From the NCBI GenBank assembly GCA_930367215.1, contig OV884059.1, positions 148,054,511 through 148,118,510 on the forward strand: 64,000 bases of DNA, read 5' to 3'. Positions within the stretch are counted from its first letter, which is position 1; every line of letters starts with the position of its first letter. Source of the DNA: Pollenia angustigena (taxonomy: Eukaryota > Arthropoda > Insecta > Diptera > Polleniidae). Positions 31,753 through 43,818 of the stretch are shown piece by piece. The notes below the pieces were generated by a model. The model was not told where the DNA came from. It did no database searches and was given only the letters and a program-made list of their open reading frames with translations. The position numbers were made by a program, and so were the translations under genes.

Positions 31753-32855
31753 TAAAAATTAAATTAAATTGAATATTTTATTTACTAAGGAGATGATGGT
31801 TTTTGTGGAAGGAAACTTCTTTCTCCAAAAATTGAAGCTGCCCTCGTAGATGTCAATTGAGTATATGCGACTCAGTTTATATTTTAGAAGCTGCTCTAGA
31901 AGCACTTGGCCATAATGTATGTAAGCGAATACATAATTCAAAGAATAAGAACACAGATAAGAAAAAAATTTCAGAAAATATTAAAGCATATTTTAAAAAT
32001 AATATTATATTTGGGAAAAGGCATCATGTTTATGAATTGGTATTAAAAACTGTATTTGAAATAAAAATTAAAAAGTTAAAAAAAAACTGGAATAACATCA
32101 AGCAATCGCATTTCCATTCCAAACCACCACTTTAATTCATCGCAGATTGACAACTTGATCCGCTTTTATTTTTCTAAGCTCGAAAAACCAAACTGAATTG
32201 TTAATAAAAAATTTTAAAATGCTGATTTAAACTAATTTTGTCAGCAAAAAATAACATTGTGGCTATTGCAACAAAAGAAACCAAATTCGAAAATACAAAG
32301 CGATATGTTCAATCAAAAGATGAAATGAACTGCTCATTATTTGGAATGTATTTTCTTATTATATATTCTTTTTTCATGGTTCTTATTTTCTACTTCGATT
32401 CGTACACATCAAAACATGCATCATTTTGTTTCCATAAAAAGTAATACAGACGATATGTAATATACATTGGTGAAAGTATGAATCCTATTTCAAACCAAAA
32501 GTGATACACTTGAAAGCAGGTAAACTTCAAAAAACCGTTCCATATGATTAAAATATTGCCTGTTTATTTAAAATTCCTTTTAATAACATTAAAAATTAAC
32601 AAAATAAAAATGTTCGGGTCCAAAAAGAAACCGATCATGAAAAACGCATATACTTCTCTTTGAAGCCCTGTCGCTTAGGGAAGGCGTGTTCGGAGGGGCA
32701 AAAATTACATATGAATTACAATTACAAATGTCAGCTAGAAAAAATATTAGCGGGTACCGTGTCAACATTTCAAAAATTTTAAAAATAAGGGAAGCTCTAA
32801 TAAACATACATACATACATACATACATACTGCTATTTACACATATGGGTATGCAT
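31753..32855. other. AT-rich interval without a recognised gene
   Basis: A 92-codon ORF at 31857-32135 (CDSVYILEAALEALGHNVCK, KKISENIKAYFKNN) is less simple than its surroundings and could be a scrap of a transposon protein, but I cannot assign a family. A CATA microsatellite lies at 32806-32828. The rest shows no structure I can support. Confidence 0.35.
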
Positions 32856-32908
32856 TAGGGTATTCATTTAATCGACCTTTTGCTTTAATCGGTTAATCGC
32901 TCGATTAA

Positions 32909-33090
32909 TTTTTTTTTTTATTTTTTTTTTTTTTTTTATTTTTTTTTTTTTTTTTTTAATTCCCTACGCTAATCCCGCGAAGCTCTACGCTTGTCTGCAG
33001 GAAAGAAACCAGAGTCTCTGGCGGGAATCGAACCCGCAACCCCGGCGCTGATAGACAAGCCCTCTACCAGCTAGTCTACCGGGGCACTCG
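32909..33090 (-). repeat. tRNA-derived SINE, copy 3, best-preserved tRNA-like head
   Basis: On the minus strand: GCCCCGGTAGAC, an A box TAGCTGGTAGAGG, and a perfect T-arm with GCGGG and CCCGC pairing around TTCGATT (B box GGGTTCGATTCCC). A body ending TAGCGTAGGGAATT and a poly-A tail (T-run 32909-32959 on the plus strand) follow. Copies 1 and 2 have lost pairing in the T-arm. This one lacks the 60-bp 5' extension they share. Confidence 0.8.
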
Positions 33091-34194
33091 TAGACCGAGG
33101 TTTTGGTTTAATCGGTTAGTTTTGTTTTTGATCGGTTAACCGATTAATCAAGTTTTTTATAAATTAAGTAATTTCAATGTATAAAAACGCATTAATTGTT
33201 TATTATTTGGAGTTTGTTAGTAAAAAAAAAAAAACAATAACATATAAAACATAACAATTCTTGAACTAAAACGAGCAAACAAAATAAAAACAATTCATAA
33301 ATATTTACAGTCTAATTCATAAACACTTCATTGCAGCTTTATAAGTCTTTAATAAGCAAAAGTCGAAAAAAGAGTATTTATAAATGTTTAATAGCCTATT
33401 AAACGTTTCATAAATTTGAAATATTTATTGTAGCCTTTAACCTACTTTAAGCGTTTAATAAACTGATATTTCAATGTTTGTTAAAATAAAATTTTAATAA
33501 TTGCATGAAAAATTAATCATTTTTGTGTTTTTATTTATTTTAATAAAAAAGTTGAGTACGCATAAAATTTTTTTTTTTCTAGAAAAACGATAACTAATGT
33601 TTGAATTAATTTTAAATATAAGCAGCTTGATGGATTTTTTTGTAAAAAATAACGTGGGTCGCGAGATACTTATGTATGTTCTCTGTTAAAACTTAAAGCT
33701 ATTAAGATTTATTTCAAATAATGTAAACCTCTTTTTTACCATTCATTACACTTATATTTTAAAATATCTTTCAAATAGGTATAGATAGTATTTGTTAAAG
33801 TAAACACAAAGTAGAAACCACATAGTATATCGTCTGTTGGTTACTGGTTTGCCGCACGGTACAAAAATGTTTTGTCCTACATGCTTTGAATGTTTTAACT
33901 TTTGCATCGAAAATTTGATTCATAGCACAAAAAGTGACAAAAGAAGCAAAACAATGAGAACTATAAAATTAAGGATATCAGGAAATGCTTGTGCTAGATA
34001 TCTCTAAATATATTCGAGACATCAAAAAAAGTATTAAATGTTAAAAAAGAGTGTCATTATTATTATATAGAATTAATTTAAAACTAAATTTTTGCAAAAA
34101 TGTGCCTGCCAGAAATTTAAAAACTAATTTTAGCAATTACCAAAAATGCGATAATAACAAATTAAATTGATGTTAAAAAAACAATTCGTAGATT
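33091..34194. other. Interior of the hAT-type element, no gene seen
   Basis: AATCGGTTAA and GATTAATC repeats occur up to about 33170, probably transposase-binding subterminal repeats. The remainder is AT-rich with no coding signature. Confidence 0.45.
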
Positions 34195-34446
34195 TAAGAT
34201 GATGCAGCCGATCTTCATGGGTTCTCTCAAGCAACAGTGTGTAGTATTTCAGCCAGAGTGGCTCTTGCCTTAGCTCGCTGGGGCAGTAGAAAAATTAAAA
34301 TGCCTTCATCTCTTATAGAGGAAGCAATAATAATGACAGAATTTAAGACATTTAAAAATTTCCCAAACGTTATTAGTACGCACATACATAAAAAAAAAAC
34401 CGGCGCAAATTTTGCCCAATATTATATAAACAGAATGTTCAGGTAA
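34195..34446 (+). pseudogene. PIF/Harbinger nuclease (HARBI1-like) remnant
   Basis: The reading frame around 34200 gives DLHGFSQATVCSISARVALAL, the helix region preceding the catalytic domain of Harbinger transposases. Near 34310 come FKTFKNFPNVIS and THIHKKK, matching the family's FPNVIGAIDCTHI block but with the central IDC residues lost, including the first catalytic Asp. Nothing of the later catalytic positions is readable. It lies inside the hAT-type element and is not its own transposase. Dead. Confidence 0.65.
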
Positions 34447-35142
34447 ATGAAAACATTTGAACTTAAAATATTTTGGCAGTTCTAAGTGGCTAAAAATGTT
34501 TTGTTAAAACCTAGTAGGTCTTATTTTCAAAACATCTGGTTAAAATTGGTTAAATTATTCATTAAACATAAAATTGTATAATCTCTTTTGGAACATACAG
34601 AGTTAAAGCAGTAAAAATTTGATATTAAAATATGATATACATATTTCGCTTCTATTTCAATAGTTTTACAAACAGAAATTAATTTTAAATTGAAAACAAA
34701 ACAGAAATTCACTTAAAATTCGTTCGTTGTATGATATTTTTATTTACTCGTATCGTTTCATCCCTAGTTGTATGCATCACTATTACAAAAATTACAATTA
34801 AAATATCATGATGTTGCCAACATAATACAAAAGTAATATAAACGTTTAAATGTTAATCCTCTCCTATTAAGCGTTTACATATAAATTAGATTTTTTATTA
34901 ATGGTTTATAAAACAAAAAGTGTTTGATAACTATTGTATTCATTAAAGCTGAAACAAGAAATTTTTATGAATTAGACCGTTAATATGCTTTTTTAAATTA
35001 ATACACAAGGTGTGCTATCAAGTCATGTTGTTATAATATCCTAAATAACATTTTACAACTGTTTAAAATAAATTTTGTTGTTTTTTGTTTTGATAAAAAT
35101 TTTAATGCTGTGTACATTGGTTCTTCATAACTGTACAGTCAT

Positions 35143-35548
35143 ATCGTCGGCTTAATTTGCAAACCTGCTAGAAAATTAAAAATACAGTTAGTTTTACAAC
35201 CTTCAAGACTTAATTAGAAAAAAAACCACATGCTGGTCGACGAGGCGTACCAAAATTTATTAACAAAGTGACCCCAGTACTACAACAATGAAACAATAAA
35301 AAAAAACAACAGGCATTTTGTTGCTTGAATTGAGACCGGCAAGTGTCAAAATGCCTTATAAAAAAAGTAAATAAACAAAAAAAAATTACGAAAAACGTTA
35401 CACACGAAGAAAATCACTGCAAACAGCTGCGCTTGTGAGGTCACTTTATTAGTGCATTCTGAGGCGTACCTTTCTCTACCACACGGCATCAAAATTTAAT
35501 TTACATAAAAAGTGGATTTAGCCGGTTTGCATATTAAGCCGATCTTAT
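35143..35548. mobile_element. MITE with TCGGCTTAAT...GCAAACCTGC arms, copy 2
   Basis: Left TATCGTCGGCTTAATTTGC...AAACCTGC and right CCGGTTTGCATATTAAGCC are inverted. The family is that of 26892-27122 but with a longer, different interior. Confidence 0.7.
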
Positions 35549-36431
35549 AAAATAATCCTTTAGAAAAGTTATTTATTTTAAATGTTTAGGATTAAAGCTC
35601 TTCTTTTCTTTAGTTTTTCCAAAACTTGACTTGGAAAAAATTTTTTCAGTTATCGTAGATCTTATTTCTCAGTCCTTTTCCAGTATTTCTCCAAACATAT
35701 AAAATACTCCATTATGCCATTAGTTTTTAAAATTTTTTAACACTTCTTACTGTTTTAGTTAATTCTGTTAAAAGACTGTTATGAGAAGATATAAGAAGAA
35801 ACAAACCCTGCAAATAATAGGACTAGTCCAAACACGCGTGTAAAGAGTAGTCCACAAGGGACCAGGGACTCAAGAGGATTAGTTTTGAAGTCGTTTAAAA
35901 ACGAAAGCATGTCGTTAAAAAACGAAGACATGTCGTCTCACTACAAACACTTTTTAACAATGACATGGTCCATGCTTGCATTACATCGGACCAGGCCATG
36001 GAGTAGTCCATTTTATCAAAATGGATCAGGTGCTCCAATTTTATTTGCAGGGAATAACTAAACACATTCATGAAACAGAAAAAAGGTGTTGGTAATCAAA
36101 AATTTAACCCATTTTTCGCCACATTCGTGTTGATCGATGATGAAGATAAAAATCATTGTAATTTTAGTCAACGGTCGGCAGAAAATGGGTTAAACACCTT
36201 CATTGTTTGTATGAAAAAAATATTTTCTAAACACATACATTTAGCATATGAGACGAAAAAAATAATTACAATCACAAAAAAATATGTTATAATCAGGGAC
36301 CCGAAATAACTGTTAATATTTTTTAAATAGCCAATAGGTTATGGAAAAAATAACTGAAAAAAATTGGTCTTGTAATAATAATTATAAATTACCCAGAAAA
36401 TTATAGGTCTGCCATTAACATTATAAAAGAG

Positions 36432-36833
36432 AAAAAACAGAAGTAAAGGAATAACATGTTAAAATAAATTAAAATAGATAATCATTCAAAGCAAATTTCG
36501 ATCTACCAAAGGTTGAATACAATTTGGTTTAAGGATTGATGTTTGACTAATGACGTCAGCAGTCGTCGATGGCTGCGAGTGTTAAACGGCAAGCCCTCTG
36601 AGGAGATTGAGTGGTTGCAATCGAAACATGTCAGGGTAACCTGTCCGTAAACACCTGGGTTCGAGCCCAGATTGAGTCAAGAATGAAAAATTATCAATAA
36701 ATTTTAATTAATTTTCATGTAAAATTCCTTTCTTCATAAAAATAATTTAATGAACTTAAGCCTAATTAAAAATATTAAAAATTTGGATTAAAAACCATAA
36801 ATAGTTCAATAAAATAACCACAATACTAATAAT
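36432..36833 (+). repeat. tRNA-like repeat, copy 1
   Basis: The unit runs from AAACAGAAGTAAAGGAATAA to AACCACAATACTAATAATT and contains a B-box-like TGGGTTCGAGCCCA with CTGGG/CCCAG pairing near 36660. An A box is not convincing. Copies at 36979 and 44550 share the central part; the first two also share 5' flanks and so look like a direct duplication ~547 bp apart. Confidence 0.7.
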
Positions 36834-36978
36834 TGTTAAAGCTAAGGCACGAGCTCTATGTTTGCATTTGTCCTTCAAGTTGTGCTGAAAAGGTCAACAA
36901 GAATAAGAAACGACAAAAAATGAAAAAACAAAAAATATGTACTTTGAACTTCAAGAAGAATTCTTGACAAAAAGTACG

Positions 36979-37540
36979 AAAAAACAGAAGTAAAGGAATA
37001 ACATGTTAAAATAAATTATAATAGATAATCATTCAAAGCAAATTTCGATCTACCAAAGGTTGAATACAATTTGGTTTAAGGATTGATGTTTGACTAATGA
37101 CGTCAGCAGTTGTCGATGGCTGCGAGTGTTAAACGGCAAGCCCTCTGAGGAGATTGAGTGGTTGCAATCGAAACATGTCAGGGTAACCTGTCCGTAAACA
37201 CCTGGGTTCGAGCCCAGATTGAGTCAAGAATGAAAAATTATCAATAAATTTTAATTAATTTTCATGTTGTAAAATTCCTTTCTTCATAAAAATAATTTAC
37301 TGCCTGTTTAACGATGTCGAACGTCAACGTTCGCATAGAAAACTACATTTGAAACAAAAACAAATTTTCGAATATTGTTTTTGTTTTACATATAATTTTC
37401 TATGCGAACGTTAACTTTCGAAATCGATGAACTGGATGTTAATGAAAATTAAATTTAATGAACTTAAGCCTAATTAAAAATATTAAAAATTTGGATTAAA
37501 AACCATAAATAGTTCAATAAAATAACCACAATACTAATAA
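36979..37540 (+). repeat. tRNA-like repeat, copy 2, with a nested MITE
   Basis: Near-identical to 36432-36833 over its length except for an insertion at 37300-37438. Both the tRNA-like B box and the shared 3' block (TTGGATTAAAAACCATAAAT) are kept. Confidence 0.75.
37300..37438. mobile_element. 139-bp hairpin MITE with TTA target duplication
   Basis: Imperfect ~43-bp TIRs (core AACGTTCGCATAGAAAA and TTTTCTATGCGAACGTT), TTA at both edges. The empty site is present in the sister copy at 36432-36833. The TSD suggests a PIF/Harbinger origin. Confidence 0.82.
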
Positions 37541-37554
37541 TTATAAAAGATTAT

Positions 37555-38025
37555 TATTTTTTTTTGGTCTTTGATAACCGTTATGAAAGATTATTATTTT
37601 TTTTGGTCTTTGATAACCGTTATGAAAGATTATTAATTTTTTTGGTATTTGGTAACCATTATGAAAGATTTTTATTCTTATGGGTCTTCTTTAACCATTA
37701 TAAAAAAATTTTTATTTTTTCTGTCTTCTATAACCACGCTACAGTTCGCAAACTCCAAATAATATTTTCATAAAACTAGTGTGAAATTCGATATGGAAGA
37801 CCGAAAAAAATAAAAATCTTTTGTAATGGTTACGGAAGACCAAAAAAAATTAAAATCTTTTATAATGGTTATAGAAGACCAAAAAAAAAATAAAAGTCTT
37901 TTGTAATGGTTACGGAAGACCAAAAAAAATTAAAATCCTTTGTAATGGTTATGAAAGCCCAAAAAAAAAACAAAAACAAACTATAACGGTTATCAAAGAC
38001 CAAAAAAATATTGGTTTTTTGTAAT
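37555..38025. repeat. Inverted minisatellite: ~40-bp units in two opposed blocks
   Basis: About five units of the type GGTCTTTGATAACCGTTATG + AAAGATTATT (37565-37745) face about six complementary units (GAAGACCAAAAAAA...TAATGGTTAC, 37787-38025) across a ~40-bp spacer. The whole can fold into one long hairpin. Short ORFs here are by-products. Confidence 0.88.
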
Positions 38026-38438
38026 AATTATTCAGAGAGCAAGTTTTAAAAATTCGTGATAAATTATTATTTCAGGATTTTTTCAAATATTGGTTATAAC
38101 TGTTATGTCCCTGGTTATAATACTACAAAATATTGAAAATTTTATTACATCGGTTAATCGGTTAATCTACTGAAATTAATCGGTTTAATCGTTAATCGAA
38201 AGAAGCCAATTTGAAATCAACCGATCAGTTAATCGGGTAGTAATTAATCGGTTAACCGATTGACGGTTAACCGAATGAATACCCTAGTATGCATGCATTT
38301 GCAGTAATATGACTGAAATGATAAGTTGCCAAATTACTAAAACTGAGACTTTATTGGTTACACAATCAAATTTTTCTTAAGTTTGTTTCAAGTACACTTT
38401 TTCACTAATACATTCATACATTTAAAATTTGATGCAAA

Positions 38439-39163
38439 TATGGGTAATTCCAAAGTGTTGAACGTGACAGTCGTACGCATCAAAAATGCAATAACATTTT
38501 AAGCAAAAAATATTTTTACGTTTTCTTAACCCTTAAATTATAGCACTAAGAAAGTTTATGGAGGGCGCGATTCTAGATCAAAGATAATGGCAAAAGAAGA
38601 AGCGGTTCGAACGTGAAAAAAGCAGAAGTAGTTTGTGTTGCCATGTATAAAAAGGCGTAATTCAACGAAACCTGGCACAATTTTTTAGTCAAACATACTT
38701 TCAGAATTTTACGTAGCAATGTAACATTAAAATGTCTTTGCTTGATTCGAAAATCTTCTGTATTTTCTTTTTTTAAGCCAAACGTGAAATTGTTTCCGTA
38801 ATAATTTAACTGAATAATGATAAAAATCACCGTTAATCCGATTACCTAATTTTTTCTTTGAACTCTTCCTTAGATTACAGACCATGTAAGAAATTTTTTT
38901 TTTGGAATAATTTTTATCAAATATCACCTATTTTAAGAAAGATAAATATTAAAGAAAACATACAATAAAACGTTCTCACATATAAGAAATTACGTTTGCA
39001 CAACTTTGGAGTCTGATTGTTCATCTAAGTGAACAAATTTATGAGTAAATTTATAAAATTAGTAAAATCAAAATATTTCTCTATAACAATATCGTAAAAT
39101 AGTCATCTTTTAATAACTTTTAAATTTTCGGCCACGGTAGACCTTTTGACGGAAATGCCCATA
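38439..39163 (+). mobile_element. ATGGGYAWTTCC-ended MITE, copy 2 (longest)
   Basis: From ATGGGTAATTCC, GACAGTCGTACGCATC to GGAAATGCCCAT. Internal blocks GGAGGGCGCGATTCT and CCTGGCACAATTTTTTAG are shared with the other four copies. Minus-strand ORFs across it are not genes. Confidence 0.8.
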
Positions 39164-41525
39164 TTAAAAAACAGCTGATTGTAATTTTGTTGAAAAAACT
39201 TTTCTTGTATCTTTATAAAAGGGGGTTTTTCTTTTTGATGATTAATGTCTTAAAAACTGTGCAGCCTACGTCACAGCTTTGAATTTTTGCAAATTTTCAC
39301 AAACAGTATATGTAAAAAACTTGAACGTGTAACTGTAAATTGTACTAAATTGGCCATTGGTGTACCACTGTACTTTCCGAGTTTAAATAGTACCAAAAAA
39401 AGTACAATTGAACCAAATTTGCCATCCCTAATTTAAAGTATTTGCTAAAATCAGGGATGATCGATTTAGTACAATTGTACTTTTTTCAGTACTATTAACA
39501 TTGCAAATGTACTGAAGTACTCTAATCTAGTGCTAGGAATCTAATGATAGTTCTATCGATAGTCTTAAAATATCGAAAGGAAACAGTCAATATCGATATA
39601 ATTATTTAAAATATAGCTATGAAAACATGTAACAGCAGCTATAATCACAATTTTCCGCCGCAAGTTTACTTGGTAATAATTCGCGCTAAATGAAATGTAA
39701 ACAAACAAGAAGAACAGCAGGTGGTATCGATAGCTCAGCTGTGCTTTTTTGTACTCCTAATTAGAGGCCCTTTTGTCAAAATTTGTGAATTTTTACATAG
39801 GGACTGAAATGTCAATTGTTTTTTTAATGTTGTAAAAAAAATGCAATTGCAATCATAAGGCAATACAATATACGACCATTAGAGGAAAATTCCTCTAGAC
39901 CGTTTACTTTTTGGGTCGGGAATCAAAACCAATTAAGAAGTTATCTTAAGTTACAAAAAATATCTTATAGTCCCTGCTTCTTCGGTGCTATTCAGCTGCC
40001 GGTGAATTATTAAATAACAGGAGAATCTGCCTTAAACCAAATAAGGCAGACATTAGGCTGCCAGTTACTTTTCAAAGTTGGAATTTGTTTCACGCCAAGC
40101 CCCTTATGCTTATGTAGAAGTTTGTTAAAAAAAAAAATTCCTAATAAATATGTATGTAATAATAATTGAATAACACTGCTGTACAAATTTTTAATTTGGA
40201 AAAGTACTAAGAACGCCACATGCCTAGATAAGTTAATTGGGACCTCCTGAAAACGACAAACGCTGTAATTTTTTTTCCTAAGTACCGTTTTTTAGATAAC
40301 GGTACTTTTGTGTTTTTCGGTGTATGGTCCCACTCAAACCCTTGTGGAGCCCAACCGAAAAGTCCGATCGAAACAAGTGGCACTTGATTGCATTTTCCGT
40401 CGATATGGTGAAAATTTCTATCTGATAAGAAATGGCTGAGTTATGGCACCTCAAAGTTCAAAATTTGCCTATTTTTTACGTTTTTTTCAAAATTGTTCAT
40501 TTTTATTTCGTTTTTTTACTACGTTATACTAAATATCTGGAATGTTTTATTTTTTAACCAAATAGTATATTTAATTACCAACATTTTAAGCGTAATTTGA
40601 AATCGGATGAAAAATAAAGTTTTAATTAAGGATTTTGTGGAACGACAATATTTTCATCTCATATAAAATTCCGTCTTTTTTTAAATAAATCAGTTTTAAC
40701 TAGTGCTGGGAAACTATCGATATTATCGGTAGTCTTAAAATATCGATAGGAAAAATATCAATATCGATATTATTATTATTTAAAATACAGCTATGAAGAC
40801 ATGTTACAGCAGCTATACACACACAGTTTTTTGCCGCAAATTTTTATTATTAATTCGCGCTGAATTACAGCAATGAATACAAACAACTAGAATGGCAAGT
40901 GACAGCTTAAATGCGACCGGCTATCCGTTCTTTTAACATACGATTTCTTACGGTCCTGGTTGTAATAAGGGATCCATTTTTGATCGCCAATTTAATTCTT
41001 TTACTTCCATTATAATTTATTATCTTTGTAAGCTTAATTTCTATCCCACACAATTTGCCTCCATTTTTTTCTTTTTGCTTCTTTTTTTCAATTGGCAACC
41101 AAATTTAACGTTTTATGTTAGCAATAATTGTCAACGAAAATAGACTAACAATTATTACAACATAAACTGCCGGCAATAAATATGTACAAAAAAGTGCTGT
41201 CTACATTAAAGATAACATCATTTTGACATATACTGCAATATACAGTAGACGCTCGTTTATATAAACTAATTCAGACAGGGCCTGTTCACTAAATGGAAAA
41301 GTTCACATAATCGAGACAATATAAAATAAGTATTTCAAATCATTATTAATATGTGTACAAACATTACCTATATTAATTTTTATTTTAAATTAGTTTGTTA
41401 ATAACAAATGTACATGAAAGTAGTCGGTTATATTTTTTTGCTTTAAGGGATTTCTGTAATGCCTTGTCCCTGCATTTTCGCCATGCCAAAATATCATTAA
41501 TAGCAGATATATTATTTATATATAA
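39164..41525. other. Spacer with remnants of CTAGTGCTRGGAA and GGGATGGCAA elements
   Basis: At 39340-39425 a segment ends in AATTTGCCATCCCTAA, the complement of the end seen at 23625. At 39527-39760 and 40697-40905 two copies of one repeat share CTAGTGCTRGGAA, GTCTTAAAATATCGA and AATTCGCGCT. At 41252 CAGTAGACGCTCGTTTATAT resembles a pogo/Tigger-type end without a partner. No gene is supported. Confidence 0.5.
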
Positions 41526-42154
41526 GAACGTGACAGTCGTACGCATCAAAAATGCAATAATATTTTAAGCAAAAAATATTTTTACGTTTTCTTTACCCTT
41601 AAATTATAGCACTAAGAAAGCACTGTTATCTATGCTAAAGTTCATGGAGGGCGCGATTCTTGGCCAAATATAATGGCAAAAGAAGTAGCGGTTCGAACGT
41701 GAAAAAAACAGAAGTAGTTTTTTTGGCCATGTATAAAAAGGCGTAATTCAGCGAAACCTGGCACAATTTTTTAGTCAAACTACTTTCAGAATTTTACGTA
41801 GCAATGTAACATTAAAAATTTACTGTTAATCCGAATAACATATTTATCTTCGAACTCTTCCTTAGATAACAGACCAAGTAAGAACATTTTTTTGGAATAA
41901 TTTTTATCAAATATCACCTCTTTTAAGAAAGATAAATATTAAAGAAAACATACAATAAAACATTCTCACATATAAGAAATTACGTTAGCACAACTTTGCA
42001 GTCTGATTGTTCATCTAAGTGAACAAATTTATGGGTAAATTTATAAAATTAGTAAAATCTAAATATTTCTCTATAACAATATCGTAAAATAATCAGCTTT
42101 TAATAACTTTAAAATTTTCGGTCACGGTGGACCTTTTGACGGAAATGCCCATAT
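41526..42154 (+). mobile_element. ATGGGYAWTTCC-ended MITE, copy 3
   Basis: GACAGTCGTACGCATC near 41531 to GGAAATGCCCATAT. Same order of internal blocks as copy 2 but with a deletion after the CAATGTAACATTAAAA block. Confidence 0.8.
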
Positions 42155-42394
42155 ATTATTTTCACTCCAAGCAATAACTTTACAAACACCAACAATCTTA
42201 TATATTTTCCTTTGCATTCGTACATATATACACGTTTACTAGCTTATTTTGGGGAAGAACAGATTTCTAGTAAAGGGTATTTTTTTATAGAGTAACATAA
42301 GTTTAAATCATAATAAAACAAGGAAATATATTTTTAATATCAATGAAACGGGCTTTATTGGAAAGAAAATTTTATGAATTTTGAATATGATTTC

Positions 42395-42700
42395 TGCCAT
42401 GTAGCCGCCACGGCTGGCGTGTAGAAGGCGCCAATTTTCAATAACTTTTCTCATTTTGACCATAATCTTTTGAAGACATAGAGGCCAATGACTCCGCCAG
42501 CCCATACATTTTTGTGGATGTAATCGTGATTCGAAAAAACCTTGTGGATTCGTCTCACTCCAAATGCGACAATTCTGCTTATTTACATACTCATTCAATT
42601 AGAAATGGGCTTCATCGGAAAATAAAATTTTGAGTGGAAATTCAAAATTAATATCAATTTGTACATCTGCCCATTCGCCAAATTATTTTATAAGCTTTTT
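42395..42700 (-). pseudogene. Tc1/mariner (DD41D-like) transposase remnant
   Basis: On the minus strand the frame reads KILFSDEAHF, then a stop, then NEYVNKQNCRIWSETNPQ, matching the first catalytic-Asp block and the following region of the DD41D transposase at 16637. After a HPQKCMGW piece the sequence jumps to the C-terminus (VIENWRLLHASRGGYMAEII). The second and third catalytic positions are deleted. The C-terminal wording differs from the intact copy, so it belongs to another lineage of the family. Confidence 0.82.
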
Positions 42701-43098
42701 TGTAATAGTTCTATTCCTACAATTTTTCAGAAATGACTTTATACACCACCAGACTATTATATTGTATTTTCTTTTTACATTTTACCTTAGCCTTCCGTTG
42801 GAAAGGAAAAAATAAATAAATAATCAAGAACAGAATACTTGATTCAAATACGGATTATTCAAGTGCCAAACACTTAACTTTAGCCACATTTTATCCCTGA
42901 TCCGTACATAAAATAATCCGGAAACTATAGTTTAATTTATAACATTGACTTTTAAACAAACAAAAAGTTTAATATAAAATTAATATATAATTACTCTTGT
43001 ATGAAATTTCATTTTTCTTTTTTTGCACTTTTCGGTGTTACGAAAACATTTGCAGAAACATTTTTTTTACACTTTGTTTCGGCATCTTAAAAAACTTA

Positions 43099-43361
43099 GT
43101 CTGTGTTCATACGGCAATTGTCTTATTGACATGATTGCTACTTTATAGGCGAGAGGGACGAGGGGAAAAGAAACGACTACACAGATGCATGTACTGTCTT
43201 TACGTTTTGCTTTTTTATTCGTTGTTTAATTTTGTTATTGTTTTCAATATCAAAAAAGCACATGTCGTCAACATGACATGAATCATTTGAACGCCAATTC
43301 ATGATCAAAGAAGAAAAAGGAAGAATCTCGTCAATAAGACATGAGCCGTATGAACTCAGAC
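43099..43361. mobile_element. Harbinger-type MITE, GTCTGDGTTCATACGGC family, copy 1
   Basis: Ends GTCTGTGTTCATACGGC and the complement of GTCTGAGTTCATACGGC, flanked by TTA on both sides. It is 263 bp with a 38-bp TIR. Other copies are at 45600 and 60750. Confidence 0.9.
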
Positions 43362-43664
43362 TTAACAATCAAGCACGTTGTTTACATAAACCGTTTGACT
43401 TGGGCGCCAAATAAACCAAATAGGTTGCTCACGTCAAATAAATGTAACTTTGCTAATGTAACTTTGCTATAAAAACAAAATTGACGTGAATACTAGGGTT
43501 TTATTTTTGTTCGATTTAACGATTAGTCGATATTTGACATTTTTTACTTATTCGATTAAACGAATAAAATGTTAAAATTAATTCTTAATCCGAAATTTTA
43601 TAAATTAGTTATTGAGTAAATAAACATTCTTGGTCAAATAAAACTTGTCAATGTAGCTCCAATT

Positions 43665-43818
43665 TATGGGCATTTCCGTCAAAAGGTCCACCGTGACCGA
43701 AAATTTAAAAGTTATTAAAAGCGGATTATTTTACGATATTGTTATAGAGAAATATTTCGAGTTTACTAATTTTATAAATTTACTCATAAATTTGTTCACT
43801 AAGATGAACAATCCCTAC
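43665..43818 (-). mobile_element. ATGGGYAWTTCC-ended MITE, copy 4 (truncated)
   Basis: It begins ATGGGCATTTCCGTCAAAAG and matches the terminal ~150 bp of the family, then stops at about GATGAACAATCC. Confidence 0.7.

Larger units (their letters stand above)
32856..38286. mobile_element. Large hAT-type element, TAGGGTATTCATT termini, composite
   Basis: The TIR is TAGGGTATTCATT at both ends, continuing into AATCGGTTAA-rich subterminal repeats, with a perfect 8-bp TSD GTATGCAT (32848-32855, 38287-38294). Its 5.4 kb contain a SINE, a Harbinger nuclease remnant, a MITE, two tRNA-like repeats and a palindromic minisatellite. I see no hAT transposase, so it is non-autonomous or gutted. Confidence 0.85.
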
